A stretch of 64,000 nucleotides of DNA, from positions 620,001-684,000 of the forward strand of contig NZ_JARVWQ010000002.1 of assembly GCF_029846255.1 (NCBI RefSeq), written 5' to 3'. The stretch is from Amnibacterium sp. CER49 (GTDB lineage Bacteria; Actinomycetota; Actinomycetes; Actinomycetales; Microbacteriaceae). Shown one piece after another: positions 50,046 to 59,198 of the stretch (position 1 is the stretch's first letter; each line of letters begins with the position of its first letter). The translations under genes were made by a program, and so were the position numbers. The notes beneath the pieces are model-generated. The model ran no database searches. It was not told the DNA's origin and saw only the letters and a list, made by a program, of their open reading frames with translations.

Positions 50046-51185
50046 ATGACGGATGCATCGCTGCAGGCCACGACCGACGACCAGCTGCGGTTCGCCTACT
50101 GGGTCCCCAACGTCTCCGGAGGCCTCGTCACCTCGGACATCGAGCAGCGGACCGACTGGGGCTTCGACTACAACGTCCGGCTCGCGCAGGCCGCCGAGCG
50201 CAACGGCTTCGACTACGCGCTGTCGCAGGTGCGGTACACCGCCTCCTACGGCGCGGACCAGCAGCACGAGTCGACCTCCTTCTCGCTCGGTCTGCTGCTG
50301 AACACGGAGCGGCTGAAGGTCATCTCCGCGATCCATCCGGGGCTGTGGCACCCGGCGGTGCTGGCGAAGTGGATCACGACCGCGGACCACCTGTCGCACG
50401 GCAGAGCAGCCATCAACGTCGTCTCCGGCTGGTTCAAGGGCGAGTTCACCGGTCTCGGCGAGCCGTGGCTCGAGCACGGCGAGCGGTACCGCCGCAGCGA
50501 GGAGTTCATCCGGGTCGTGCGCGACCTGTGGACCAGGGAGCGCGTGGAGTTCAACGGGGACTTCTACCGGGTGCACGACTTCAACATGCAGCCGAAGCCG
50601 TGGCCGGTCGAAGGGCGCCCGCACCCGGAGATCTTCATGGGCGGCAACTCCACGGATGCGCGCGGCATGGGCGGCCGCGTCGCGGACTGGTACTTCAGCA
50701 ACGGCAAGGACTTCGACGGCTTCGACGAGCAGTACCGCGAGGTCACCGCGGAGGCCGAGCGCGCGGGCCGCGCGGGCCGGGTGCGGTTCGGCCTGAACGC
50801 GTTCGTCGTCGCCCGCGACACCGAGAGCGAGGCGCAGGACGTCCTCGAGGAGATCATCGCCAAGGCGAACCCGGACGCCGTCGAAGGGTTCCGCGAAGCC
50901 GTCCGGCAGGCGGGACGGTCGACCGGCGACGGGCGAGGGATGTGGGCGGACTCGACCTTCCGCGACCTGGTCCAGTACAACGACGGCTTCCGCACCGGCC
51001 TGATCGGGACGCCCGAGCAGATCGCGCGCCGCATCGTCGAGTACAAGCGGCACGGCGTCGACCTCTTCCTGCTCGGATTCCTCCACTTCATCGACGACAT
51101 CGAGCACTTCGGGGCGACGGTGCTGCCCATCGTCCGCGAGCTCGAGGCCGAAGCGGTCCGCACCGGGAGCCTGCAGCCGGCCTGA
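50046..51185 (+). CDS. sfnG: Dimethylsulfone monooxygenase
   Basis: A 379-residue FMNH2-dependent luciferase-like monooxygenase. The signature blocks FAYWVPNVSGGLVTSDIEQR, INVVSGWFKGEFTGLGEPWL, YRRSEEFIR and LVQYNDGFRTGLIGTP are characteristic of SfnG. SfnG converts dimethylsulfone to methanesulfinate during sulfur scavenging and needs a separate FMN reductase. The local candidate is only a fragment, so reduced flavin must come from elsewhere. ATG 50046 lacks a strong ribosome site. Confidence 0.92.
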   Translation: MTDASLQATTDDQLRFAYWVPNVSGGLVTSDIEQRTDWGFDYNVRLAQAAERNGFDYALSQVRYTASYGADQQHESTSFSLGLLLNTERLKVISAIHPGLWHPAVLAKWITTADHLSHGRAAINVVSGWFKGEFTGLGEPWLEHGERYRRSEEFIRVVRDLWTRERVEFNGDFYRVHDFNMQPKPWPVEGRPHPEIFMGGNSTDARGMGGRVADWYFSNGKDFDGFDEQYREVTAEAERAGRAGRVRFGLNAFVVARDTESEAQDVLEEIIAKANPDAVEGFREAVRQAGRSTGDGRGMWADSTFRDLVQYNDGFRTGLIGTPEQIARRIVEYKRHGVDLFLLGFLHFIDDIEHFGATVLPIVRELEAEAVRTGSLQPA

Positions 51186-51234
51186 CGCGCCGGTTGAAGG
51201 GGAAGGCCGACCTCGCCTGCTGCGGTCCCGGCAG

Positions 51235-51266
51235 TGATCGCGAACGCCTCGAACCGCTCGCGATCA
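51235..51266. terminator. Inverted repeat between convergent genes
   Basis: TGATCGCGA and TCGCGATCA pair over 9 bases with a 14-base loop, between sfnG and the fusion oxidoreductase. A bidirectional terminator is likely; nothing else is seen in 51186-51381. Confidence 0.45.
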
Positions 51267-51381
51267 GGCGGGCGGCCGAGGGAAGAGCGGTCCCCCCGCG
51301 AGCTCCCGCATCTGCCTCAGGCGGAGTGCGGCCATCGTCGCAGCGGGGCGGCAGGCGGCGCCACGGCGACCGGCCGCGCTG

Positions 51382-53382
51382 TCAGCCCTCCAGGTTGAGC
51401 CACGCCACCTCGTCCGGAGTCAGCTCGACGCCGAGCGCCGGGAGCGAGGTCTCCAGCTCGTGCAACGACCGTGGCCCGATGAGGGGGAAGGTCGGGAACG
51501 GCTGGGCGAGCACGTAGGCGAGCGCGATGGTGATCGGGCGCACGCCCCGCTGCTCGGCGAGCACGCGGACGCGATCGAGGCGCTCGAAGTTGTCGTCCGA
51601 GTACCAGCAGCGCACGAGCTCGGGGTCGCTCGTGTCGTCGCGGGAGCCGTTGGCGAAGAAGCCCCGGGCCTGGCTCGACCACGGGAACAGCGGCGTCTGG
51701 GTCCTCGTGAACCAGGCGCGGGACTTTGCGTCGTTGGTCGCGATGCTGCCGGGCCAGATCGGCTCGACGAGGCGCGCGAGGCTGAAGTTGTTGCTGAGCG
51801 CCGCGAAGCCGGTGAGCCCGTGCGCCGCGGCATACCTGTTCGCCTCCTCGACGCGGGCGAGCGACCAGTTCGAGACGCCGAAGGCGCGCATCCGGCCGGC
51901 CTGGCGATGCTCGTTCAGCACGTCGACGAACTCTCCGACGGGGATGGCCTCGTTGTCGCGATGCATCATGTACAGGTCGACGTAGTCGGTCTGCATCCGC
52001 TCGAGGCTCAGCAGCAGCTGCCGGGTCAGGTTCTCGGGATCGCAGTACGGCGTCGCCGCACCCTTGCCGAGCACCACCACGTCGTCGCGGACGCCGCGGC
52101 TCCGCATCCACTGCCCGAACACCTCCTCCGACTGCCCGCCCCGGTACAGGTGGGCGGTGTCGAAGCAGGTGCCGCCGGCCTCGAAGAAGCCGTCGAAGAG
52201 CACCGGCCCCTGCACCGCGGGGAGCTCGGCGTCCTCGATCATCGTCCCCATCGCGAGACGCGAGACGGGCTTCTCCACCCCGTCGATCCGGCCGTAGGGC
52301 ATGGTGCTGCCGTGACGGCGCCGGAGCGGGCGTCCGCTCGTGGGCGCCGTCTGGTGCTGCAGCTGCTCCTGCGGGTACTCGAGGCCGATCGCGTGACGCC
52401 ACCGGTCCAGGGTCCTCATGTTCCCGAGGGAGTCCGCGAGCGTCATCGCAGGCCACGGCGCCTGCCGCGCCTCGATGCTCCTCGCCACGACGTCGGCTTC
52501 GAACGCGTACGCGCTCTTGGCGTGCTGCTCGGTGACCACCTGCGTCTGCCCGGCCCGAGTGACGTGCAGCACGCTCTCCCGCTCGCCGCCGGCGAACCAC
52601 GGCGACGGCAGCAGGATGTCCCCCTCGGTGCCGTAGACCCGGACCACGTTCTCCTGGTTCACCGCGACACCGGTGGAGACCCGGGCGATGATGTCGCCCG
52701 GGAAGGTGAGCAGCGCTGCTGCGTACTCGTCGACGCCGGTCTCCCCGAGGTGCCCCGCGGCGTGCACCTCGATGGGATCCGCTGACGCCGCCGCACCGCT
52801 CGCTGCACCGGCGATGAGCCGCGCCATGGAGGTGCAGTAGCCCCCGACGTCGAGGATCCCGCCGCCCCCGAGTGCGCTGCTGTAGAGCCGTGATCCCGGC
52901 GCGCTGGGCGCTCGGAAGCTGAAGGTCGCCTCGATGAGCCGCACCTGCCCGATCGCCCCGTCTCGGATGAGGTCGACGAGTCGCTGCGTCTGGGGATGGC
53001 AGCGGTACATGAACGCTTCCATCAGGAAGACGTCGTTGCGCTGCGCCGCCTGGACCACCGCCATGGACGTGGGGTGGTTCAGGGTGAGCGGCTTCTCGCA
53101 CAGGATGTGCTTGCCCGCCTCCGCGGCTCGGATCGCCCACTCCGCGTGGAGGGGATGCGGGGGCGCGATGTAGACCGCGTCGACCTCGGGGTCCGCGAGC
53201 AGCGATTCGTACGACCCGTGCCGGCTGGGGACGGCGAACTCGTCGCCGAACCGGTCCGCATCAGCCTGCCGCCGACTCGCCACCGCCGTGAGCACGCCCG
53301 TGTCCGTCTCACCGAGCGCGGCGGCGAAGGTGTGGGCGATGCGGCCCGTGCCGAGGATCCCCCAGCGCAGCTGTCCATTCAC
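51382..53382 (-). CDS. Gfo/Idh dehydrogenase - aldo/keto reductase fusion
   Basis: A 666-residue two-domain enzyme. Residues 1-330 are Gfo/Idh: ILGTGRIAHTFAAALGE, LCEKPLTL, and GGGGILDVGGYCTSMARLI as in dihydrodiol/xylose-dehydrogenase types. Residues 330-360 are a linker. Residues 361-666 are an aldo/keto reductase: GGTCFDTAHLY (Asp, Tyr), VVVLGKGA (Lys), VDLYMMHRDN (His) form the tetrad, and ITIALAYVL, FPLIGPR bind NADPH. No stop or ribosome site separates the parts. GTG 53382 has AGGGGAG 8 bases upstream. Paired oxidation and reduction of a sugar in one protein, such as epimerisation through a keto intermediate, is a possible role. Confidence 0.82.
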   Translation of the reverse strand: MNGQLRWGILGTGRIAHTFAAALGETDTGVLTAVASRRQADADRFGDEFAVPSRHGSYESLLADPEVDAVYIAPPHPLHAEWAIRAAEAGKHILCEKPLTLNHPTSMAVVQAAQRNDVFLMEAFMYRCHPQTQRLVDLIRDGAIGQVRLIEATFSFRAPSAPGSRLYSSALGGGGILDVGGYCTSMARLIAGAASGAAASADPIEVHAAGHLGETGVDEYAAALLTFPGDIIARVSTGVAVNQENVVRVYGTEGDILLPSPWFAGGERESVLHVTRAGQTQVVTEQHAKSAYAFEADVVARSIEARQAPWPAMTLADSLGNMRTLDRWRHAIGLEYPQEQLQHQTAPTSGRPLRRRHGSTMPYGRIDGVEKPVSRLAMGTMIEDAELPAVQGPVLFDGFFEAGGTCFDTAHLYRGGQSEEVFGQWMRSRGVRDDVVVLGKGAATPYCDPENLTRQLLLSLERMQTDYVDLYMMHRDNEAIPVGEFVDVLNEHRQAGRMRAFGVSNWSLARVEEANRYAAAHGLTGFAALSNNFSLARLVEPIWPGSIATNDAKSRAWFTRTQTPLFPWSSQARGFFANGSRDDTSDPELVRCWYSDDNFERLDRVRVLAEQRGVRPITIALAYVLAQPFPTFPLIGPRSLHELETSLPALGVELTPDEVAWLNLEG

Positions 53383-53438
53383 GACCACGTCTCCCCTGCC
53401 TCCATCGCCCTGCTGCTCCCTCGCTCCACGCCGTCCGC

Positions 53439-54938
53439 TCACCGGGAGGTGAGCACCTCCTGCGCCGCCGCGAAGCCGCCGAGCCCCGAGACGCCGCCGC
53501 CGCGAGTCGAGCCCGCGCCGCAGAGGAGGATCCGCTCGTGCGCGGTGCGGACGCCCCACTCGCCCTCGGCGCCGGAGGCCGATCGGTGCGGGAACGCCAG
53601 CGGGGCGTGGAAGATGTTGCCGCCCGGCAGTCGGAGCTCGGCCTCGAGGTCGGCGGTGGTGCGGGTCTCGATGCACGGCTCGCCGTGTTCGCCGGGCAGC
53701 AGGAGCGCCTCGATCGGCTCGGCGATCACGGAGTCGAGGGACGCGAGCACCGCCGCCTGGGCCGTCGCGCGGTCGACGCCGAGCCGGTGCGGCACCTGCA
53801 GCGCGAACGCGGTGAGCGTCTGGGCGTCCGACGCGGCCAGCTCCGGGCCGAGTATGGAGCGGTCCGAGAGCGTGTGGCAGTAGAGCTCCACCGGAACCGG
53901 GTCGGGCAGCCTGCCCGCGACGGCGGCCGCATGCGCCGACTCCAGCTCCGACAGCGTCTCGTGGACGTGGAAGGTACCGGCGAACGCCTCCTCCGGCGTG
54001 ACCGTGCGATCGCGAAGGCGCGGGAGGCGCCGCAGCAGCATGTTCACCTTGATCTGCGCCCCCTCGGGCGCCTGGCCGCTGGACTCGCCGAGCAGCCGCG
54101 AGAGCTCGGCGGGCGCCGCGTTCACGAGCACGCGGCCTGCCCGGACCGCCCGGTCGGCGGTCTCGACGGTGCCGTCCGGGTCGATCGCGAGCACGTCCGC
54201 GCCGGTCACGATCCGGGCGCCCGCGCTCCTCGCTGCCTCCGCGAGCGCGTCGGTGACCGCGCCCATGCCGTGCACCGGGACGTCCCAGTCCCCCGTGCCG
54301 CCGCCGACCACGTGGTAGAGCAGGCACGCGTTCTGGACGAGCGTCGGGTCGTCGAGGGAGGCGAAGGTGCCGATCAGCGCGTCGGTCGCGAGCACGCCTC
54401 GGAGGACGTCGCTGTCGAATCGCTCCCGCAGCGTCTCGCCGATCGGTCGGGCGAAGACGTCGTGCCATAGCCGCTCGCCCACCCGGTCCCGAAGAGCGTC
54501 CTGGGAGAGCAGCGGCTCCGTCAGGGTCGGCCAGACGGCTGCGGCGACCGCTGCCATGTCCTCCTGCCAGTGCCGGAAGGCGCGCACGTCGCCGGCCGCC
54601 CCGATCCGCGCGAACGACGCCGCGGTCGCTTCCTCATCCGCCGTGTCGATCAGCAGCCCCGTGCTCCCGACCGGGGTGTAGGAGGAGTACCGGCGCCGCA
54701 CGAGTGGCACCGCGAGATCCAGATCGTGCCGGATCCGGTCGGGCAGCAGGCTCACGAGGTAGGAGTAGCGCGACAGCCGCGCGTCGACGCCGGCGAACAC
54801 GCGCTCGGAGACCGCTGCGCCGCCCGTGTGCTCGAGCCGCTCGAAGACGGTCACCGACAACCCGGCCCGGGCGAGATAGGCGGCGGCGACGAGGCCGTTG
54901 TGCCCGCCGCCCACGATCGCGACGTCGACAGGCTCCAT
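53439..54938 (-). CDS. FAD-dependent oxidoreductase, PYROXD2/phytoene-desaturase-like
   Basis: A 499-residue flavoprotein. DVAIVGGGHNGLVAAAYLAR (5-24) binds FAD, and FERLEHTGGAAVSER is the characteristic second motif of the CrtI/PYROXD2 group. VPVHGMGAVTDALAEAAR and the C-terminal ILLCGAGSTRGGGVSGLGG complete it. No carotenoid genes are nearby, so a desaturase role is unsupported. ATG 54938 lies directly upstream of the motif. Standalone gene; substrate unknown. Confidence 0.82.
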   Translation of the reverse strand: MEPVDVAIVGGGHNGLVAAAYLARAGLSVTVFERLEHTGGAAVSERVFAGVDARLSRYSYLVSLLPDRIRHDLDLAVPLVRRRYSSYTPVGSTGLLIDTADEEATAASFARIGAAGDVRAFRHWQEDMAAVAAAVWPTLTEPLLSQDALRDRVGERLWHDVFARPIGETLRERFDSDVLRGVLATDALIGTFASLDDPTLVQNACLLYHVVGGGTGDWDVPVHGMGAVTDALAEAARSAGARIVTGADVLAIDPDGTVETADRAVRAGRVLVNAAPAELSRLLGESSGQAPEGAQIKVNMLLRRLPRLRDRTVTPEEAFAGTFHVHETLSELESAHAAAVAGRLPDPVPVELYCHTLSDRSILGPELAASDAQTLTAFALQVPHRLGVDRATAQAAVLASLDSVIAEPIEALLLPGEHGEPCIETRTTADLEAELRLPGGNIFHAPLAFPHRSASGAEGEWGVRTAHERILLCGAGSTRGGGVSGLGGFAAAQEVLTSR

Positions 54939-55070
54939 GCCGCGACGCTATCGGTCGCGAGTGGCCCTCGACCTGCACGGGTGCCCCGTCACCGAAGGGT
55001 GAACGCCGCGGGAGGCCCGTGCTCTGGGTGACGGCACCGTCGTCGAGGTGCCCTCGCCTGCTGCCGTCGT

Positions 55071-55631
55071 TCAGCCCGCTCTGGTCGCTCGCCGGACGGC
55101 CTCGACCGCCTCGGTCGTCCGGGAGCGGGGTGCGCCGAGCGCTCGGTGGAGCGTCACGCCCTCGATGAGGGCGTCGACGATCCGGGCCGTCGTCGGGTCG
55201 AAGTGGCGGGTGAGCGTCGTGTGGTTGCGTTCGAGCCAGTGCTCGGTGATGCGCCGGTACCGCGGGTCGCGGGCGGCGAGGGTGTAGAGCTCGTGGGTGA
55301 GCACGAGGTCGTGGGCGTCGGCCAGGGGGTCCTGCTCGAGCAGCGCCACGACGGCCTCGACCGCCTCCTCCCGAGACGTGGCTGCGCCGAATCGGTCGGC
55401 GAAGCCGTCAGCGGCTCGGTCCGCGAATCGCGTGAACGCCTCGTCGAGCAGCTCGTCCATCCCGGTGAAGTGGTAGGTCATCGAGCCGAGCGGGACGTCG
55501 GCCGCGGCGGCGACCCTGCGATGCGAGGTGCCGGCGACACCGTCCCGGGCGATCACCTCGAGCGCCGCGTCGATGATGCGGTCGCGGCGCTCGGGATCGG
55601 TGCGCCTGGCGGGCGGCGGGACGGCGCTCAT
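55071..55631 (-). CDS. TetR-family regulator
   Basis: A 186-residue TetR repressor: RRDRIIDAALEVIARDGVAG and HRRVAAAADVPLGSMTYHF (about 16-56) form the helix-turn-helix. The ATG overlaps the acetyltransferase stop. The two perfect palindromes in the promoter upstream of that gene are the obvious binding sites, giving autoregulation and control of the divergent MFS. Confidence 0.9.
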   Translation of the reverse strand: MSAVPPPARRTDPERRDRIIDAALEVIARDGVAGTSHRRVAAAADVPLGSMTYHFTGMDELLDEAFTRFADRAADGFADRFGAATSREEAVEAVVALLEQDPLADAHDLVLTHELYTLAARDPRYRRITEHWLERNHTTLTRHFDPTTARIVDALIEGVTLHRALGAPRSRTTEAVEAVRRATRAG

Positions 55632-56281
55632 CCGTCGATGCTGCGGATCACGCGCGCCGGGCTGCCGACGGCGATCACGTTCGCCGGGATGTCGCGCGTG
55701 ACCACGGAGCCGGCACCGATGACGCTGTTGTCGCCGATGGTCACGCCGGGGCAGACGATGACACCGCCGCCGAGCCACACGTTGTTCCCGATGGTGATCG
55801 GCAGGGCGGCCTCGAGGTGCGCCCTGCGCGGCGCCGGGTCGATGGGGTGGGTGGGGGTGAGCAGCTGCACGTCGGGTCCGATCATGCAGTCCTCACCGAT
55901 GGTGATGGGCGCGACGTCGAGCGCGGTGCAGCTGGAGTTGATGAAGCTGCGGGCGCCGAGATGGATGTTCTCGCCGTAGTCGACGTAGATCGGCGGCTTG
56001 ACGAAGGCGTCCTCGCCGAGGGTGCCGAGCAGTGCCTCGAGCAGCGGTCGGGCGAGGCGCTCGTCGGCGATGGCAGCCTGGTGGTAGGCGTGCGCGAGCT
56101 GCGCGCCGCGTTGCGCGACCCGAGCGCTCTCGGGGTCGGTGCCGCCGATGTAGAGGTCGCCGGCGAGCATCCGCTCACGCATCGTGCGGGTGTCGCCCTC
56201 GAACCAGTCCTTCTCGGTGTCCAACAGGGTCGTCTCCGTGTTCTCTTCGGTCGTCGCGCCGGTGGGCTGCTGCTCCGTCAT
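55628..56281 (-). CDS. Maltose/galactoside O-acetyltransferase-like protein
   Basis: A 217-residue hexapeptide-repeat acyltransferase. MRERMLAGDLYIGGTDPES is the N-terminal Mac domain, NIHLGARSFINSSCTALD and ITIGEDCMIGPDVQLLTPTHP (catalytic His) lie in the left-handed beta helix, and IGNNVWLGGGVIVCPGVTIG and VIAVGSPARVIR close it. It acetylates sugars with acetyl-CoA, often as a detoxification step linked to an exporter. First gene of the unit with TetR; divergent from an MFS gene. Confidence 0.9.
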   Translation of the reverse strand: MTEQQPTGATTEENTETTLLDTEKDWFEGDTRTMRERMLAGDLYIGGTDPESARVAQRGAQLAHAYHQAAIADERLARPLLEALLGTLGEDAFVKPPIYVDYGENIHLGARSFINSSCTALDVAPITIGEDCMIGPDVQLLTPTHPIDPAPRRAHLEAALPITIGNNVWLGGGVIVCPGVTIGDNSVIGAGSVVTRDIPANVIAVGSPARVIRSIDG

Positions 56282-56297
56282 GCCGTACCCTTCATGC

Positions 56298-56309
56298 GTA
56301 CGATCGTAC
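56298..56309. promoter_or_regulatory. Palindromic operator 1 (TetR)
   Basis: GTACGATCGTAC, a perfect 12-base palindrome 16 bases before the acetyltransferase start. Confidence 0.7.
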
Positions 56310-56317
56310 ACGCCGCA

Positions 56318-56333
56318 GTGTACGATCGTACAC
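56318..56333. promoter_or_regulatory. Palindromic operator 2 (TetR)
   Basis: GTGTACGATCGTACAC, a perfect 16-base palindrome with the same core, centred 22 bases (about two helix turns) from operator 1 and 43 bases before the MFS ATG. Confidence 0.75.
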
Positions 56334-56375
56334 ACCCCGTGCACGCGGCCGGGAACCTACTCGAGGACCAATCCA

Positions 56376-57599
56376 ATGAGCGCTCCGACCCCTGCTGCAG
56401 CCTCCCTCCGGCGCCTGCACCTCGCCTTGGCGGCCGCCTTCCTCATCACGGGGATCGGCATGGCGAGCTGGGTCTCGAGGACGCCGGCGATGCGGGACGG
56501 CTTGCACGCCTCGACGGCGGAGATGGGGCTGATCATCTTCGGCCTGTCGATCGGCGCGGTCCTCGGCATCTCGTTCGGTGGGCTCCTGGTCTCGCGCATC
56601 GGCGCGCGGGCGCTCGTGGCGCTGGGGATGGGGCTCATCCTCGGTGGCCTGGTCGTGGTCGCGGTCGGCGCGGTGATCGCCCTCGGGCCCCTCATTGCGC
56701 TGGGCCTCGCGATTTTCGGCTACGGCATGGGGTCCGGCGAGATCGGCCAGAACATCGAAGCCGTCGCGCTCGAGGCGCGGGCGGGTCGCTCGATCGTGCC
56801 CGGGCTGCACGGCTGCTACAGCTTCGGCGTCTTCCTGGGCGGCGCGATCGGGCTGCTCTGCAACGCGGCGCAGGTCCCCGTCCTGCTGCACCTCGGCGTC
56901 GTCGTGGCCCTGGGGGCGGGCGCGTCCCTCTGGCTCGTGCGTCAGCTGCCCGCGGACAGCGGCGTCGTCGCCGCGCTGGACGCATCGCCGCACAGCGCCA
57001 CCCCGGGGACCGCAGCCGGCTGGATGGACGCGCGCGTCGTCGCGCTGATGGTCGTCATCCTGGGGATGGCCCTCGCGGAGGGCTCGGCCAACGACTGGCT
57101 CCCGCTGATCGTCGTCGACGGCTTCCGGGGCACCGCGGCGATCGGCTCGATCGTCTACGCCCTGTTCGGGCTCGCGATGGCGATCGGGCGCTTCAGCGGC
57201 GGACGGTTCATCGACCGGTTCGGCCGCGCCCCCGTCCTCCGCGTCAGCATCCTGCTCGCCGCGGCCGGCATCCTCGCCGTGGTCCTCGCCCCGAACATCG
57301 TGGCGGGCGCGCTCGGCGTGCTGCTCTGGGGCATCGGCACCGCGCTCGGCTTCCCCGTCGCGATGTCCGCGGCCGGCGACGACCCGCGCCATGCCGCCCG
57401 TCGGGCCAGCGCGGTGGCCGCCGCCGGCTACGCCGCCTCGCTCATCGGGCCGCCCGTGCTGGGCTTCCTGGGCAGCGCGGTCGGCATCCGGAACGCCCTG
57501 CTCGTCGTCCTCGCCACCGCGCTCGTCACCGTCGTCTTCGCCGGCGCGGCACGCCACGCACCGGGGGCGAAAGCCATCCGGACGCCGACGACGGAGTGA
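56376..57599 (+). CDS. MFS transporter (12-helix)
   Basis: A 407-residue major facilitator with about 12 membrane helices. FGGLLVSRIGARALVALG is the loop 2-3 motif and SGGRFIDRFGRAPVLR the loop 8-9 equivalent. IFGYGMGSGEIGQNIEAVAL in helix 4-5 resembles YdeG/sugar-type members. ATG 56376 is 43 bases from TetR operator 2, so repression by the divergent TetR is expected. Probably exports the compound the TetR senses. Confidence 0.88.
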   Translation: MSAPTPAAASLRRLHLALAAAFLITGIGMASWVSRTPAMRDGLHASTAEMGLIIFGLSIGAVLGISFGGLLVSRIGARALVALGMGLILGGLVVVAVGAVIALGPLIALGLAIFGYGMGSGEIGQNIEAVALEARAGRSIVPGLHGCYSFGVFLGGAIGLLCNAAQVPVLLHLGVVVALGAGASLWLVRQLPADSGVVAALDASPHSATPGTAAGWMDARVVALMVVILGMALAEGSANDWLPLIVVDGFRGTAAIGSIVYALFGLAMAIGRFSGGRFIDRFGRAPVLRVSILLAAAGILAVVLAPNIVAGALGVLLWGIGTALGFPVAMSAAGDDPRHAARRASAVAAAGYAASLIGPPVLGFLGSAVGIRNALLVVLATALVTVVFAGAARHAPGAKAIRTPTTE

Positions 57600-57624
57600 G
57601 GAAGCAGGCGCGGGGCCGGCAGGG

Positions 57625-57656
57625 GTCGTGCCACACCCCGTGCGGGCCGGCACGAC
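57625..57656 (+). terminator. Stem-loop after the MFS gene
   Basis: GTCGTGCC and GGCACGAC pair over 8 bases with a 16-base loop, 25 bases after the stop. Confidence 0.4.
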
Positions 57657-57753
57657 GCGCCGATCCGCGCCAGGAGCAGCGGACCGCCGGATCACCGCTC
57701 CCTCGACGACATGCGGCTGTCGACGACCGCCCGACCAGGGGACGGACCCGCCG

Positions 57754-58653
57754 CTAGACCGCCGTGCGCACCTGCCCCCGGATGAACCGACTCGCCGGGG
57801 TGGGGTCGATGCCCCGCACGCGCAGGGCCCCGTCGTCCCAGGTGGCCTCGCGGAGATCGGCGAGCAGCCCGGCTCCGAGTGCTGATGCGAGCGCGTCGTT
57901 GGGCCGGGCCAGCACGCGCACGAGGAGGCGTGCGACCGGGCGCGGCAGATGCTGCACCGTCATCGCACGGCGGGCGGCTTCGGAGGCGATCGCGACCGCC
58001 TCGTTCATCGTGAGGCTCTCGGGTCCACCGAACTCGATCGAGCTCGGCGGGTCCGGCTCGAAGGCGAGCGCTACGAGGAGCGCGGCGACGTCCTCCGTCG
58101 CCACCCAGCGCCGCGTCGTCTCGCCCTTGCCGATGAGCGCCACCTTCCCCGAAGCCACATCGAACCGACCTACGGGCGACAGCTGCACCTCCTGAAAGCC
58201 GTCCGGCCGGACGACGACCGGCCGCATCGCTGAACGAGCCATGCGCCGCTCGACTTCCACCTTTGCCCGCTCCAGGGGCGTGCTGACGCCGCCACCGGTA
58301 CCGGCACCCGCGAAGGAGACGTAGACGAAGCGGGCCACCCCGGCCTCCTCGGCGGCGTCCACCAGTGCGAGCATGCCCTCCTCGTCGACGGCGCGCACCG
58401 TCGCCGAGCTCCTCCCGGTGAGGCGCCTCGTGATCGCGGTCGCCGTCGCGATCACCGTGTCGATCCCCTCGCACGCAGCGGCGAGGGTGGCGCGCTCGGT
58501 GAGGTCACCGCGAACGACCTGCGCCCCGAGCGCACGGAGCCCGGTGTCGTCACTGCCGGACCGCAGAAGGCAGCGCACCTGCCGCGCCTCCGCGCGCAGC
58601 CGCTGGACGACACGGCCGCCGAGGTCACCGGTCCCGCCGACGACGAGGATCAT
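57754..58653 (-). CDS. NmrA-like NAD(P)-binding protein
   Basis: A 299-residue atypical SDR. ILVVGGTGDLGGRVVQRL (2-19) is the nucleotide motif, RFVYVSFAGAG (about 106) replaces the classical Tyr region as in NmrA-type proteins, and VVVRPDGFQEV follows. Members are redox sensors or quinone/ketone reductases. Its ATG overlaps the stop of the NTF2-like gene, and both are divergent from a TetR gene that probably represses them. Confidence 0.87.
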   Translation of the reverse strand: MILVVGGTGDLGGRVVQRLRAEARQVRCLLRSGSDDTGLRALGAQVVRGDLTERATLAAACEGIDTVIATATAITRRLTGRSSATVRAVDEEGMLALVDAAEEAGVARFVYVSFAGAGTGGGVSTPLERAKVEVERRMARSAMRPVVVRPDGFQEVQLSPVGRFDVASGKVALIGKGETTRRWVATEDVAALLVALAFEPDPPSSIEFGGPESLTMNEAVAIASEAARRAMTVQHLPRPVARLLVRVLARPNDALASALGAGLLADLREATWDDGALRVRGIDPTPASRFIRGQVRTAV

Positions 58654-59102
58654 GACGGCGCGTCGCGCCCATCGGCACCGACCACGCTCTGGACGGCCCT
58701 GGCAACGTCCCCGGAGTCCCGCTCGACGGGCTCGAGGTAGAAGCGCACGGCAGCGAGCCGGCCCTCGCGCAGCGTGAAGATGCCGACGCCGGCCTGCTCG
58801 ACCGGCACGCCGTCGCGTCGCGTTCCCCGGGACGTCCACTCGACCCAGACCGTGCCGTCGGGAGCCGCCACCGCGTCTCTGACCTCCACAGCGAGATCGG
58901 GGATCCCGGCGAAGAGCGCGGACCAGTTGGATCGGACCTGATCACGTCCGACGAAGTCCCGACCGGGATGGTTGGGGGTGATGTTGACGTAGTCCTCGGC
59001 GAACTCGGCGACCATCGCGTCGAGGTCGTGGCGTCGGGCAGCGGCGAACATGCGCCGCACCGGGCCGTCTGGAACCCGGTTCAGATCTGGGAGCTCGACC
59101 AC
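58650..59102 (-). CDS. NTF2/SnoaL-like protein (third in the window)
   Basis: A 150-residue SnoaL-type protein: VRRMFAAARRHDLDAMVAEF, YVNITPNHPGRDFVGRDQV and GVGIFTLREGRLAAVRFYLE are successive family blocks. GTG 59102 has AAGGGG about 9 bases upstream. Paired with the NmrA-like gene under the divergent TetR. A carbonyl-compound isomerase or hydrolase role is possible but unproved. Confidence 0.85.
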   Translation of the reverse strand: MVELPDLNRVPDGPVRRMFAAARRHDLDAMVAEFAEDYVNITPNHPGRDFVGRDQVRSNWSALFAGIPDLAVEVRDAVAAPDGTVWVEWTSRGTRRDGVPVEQAGVGIFTLREGRLAAVRFYLEPVERDSGDVARAVQSVVGADGRDAPS

Positions 59103-59163
59103 GGTGAGGACCCCTTCGCGCCTTCGACGACGGGACCCTCAGCCTGCTGAGGTCCGTCTTCAT

Positions 59164-59177
59164 TACAGTAGGCTGTA
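59164..59177. promoter_or_regulatory. Candidate TetR operator
   Basis: TACAG-TAGG-CTGTA within ATTACAGTAGGCTGTATT, an AT-rich inverted repeat between the divergent NTF2-NmrA unit and the TetR gene. Confidence 0.5.
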
Positions 59178-59198
59178 TTGATTGGAGGCTACATCTGC

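Noticed and set aside
52302-52320. Independent start for the aldo/keto reductase domain
   Set aside because: ATG 52302 has no ribosome site and the preceding dehydrogenase frame reads through without a stop, so a fusion is the better reading.
59178-59198. TTG start for the second TetR
   Set aside because: It lies at the edge of the inverted repeat and has no ribosome site; GTG 59199 has GGAGG upstream.
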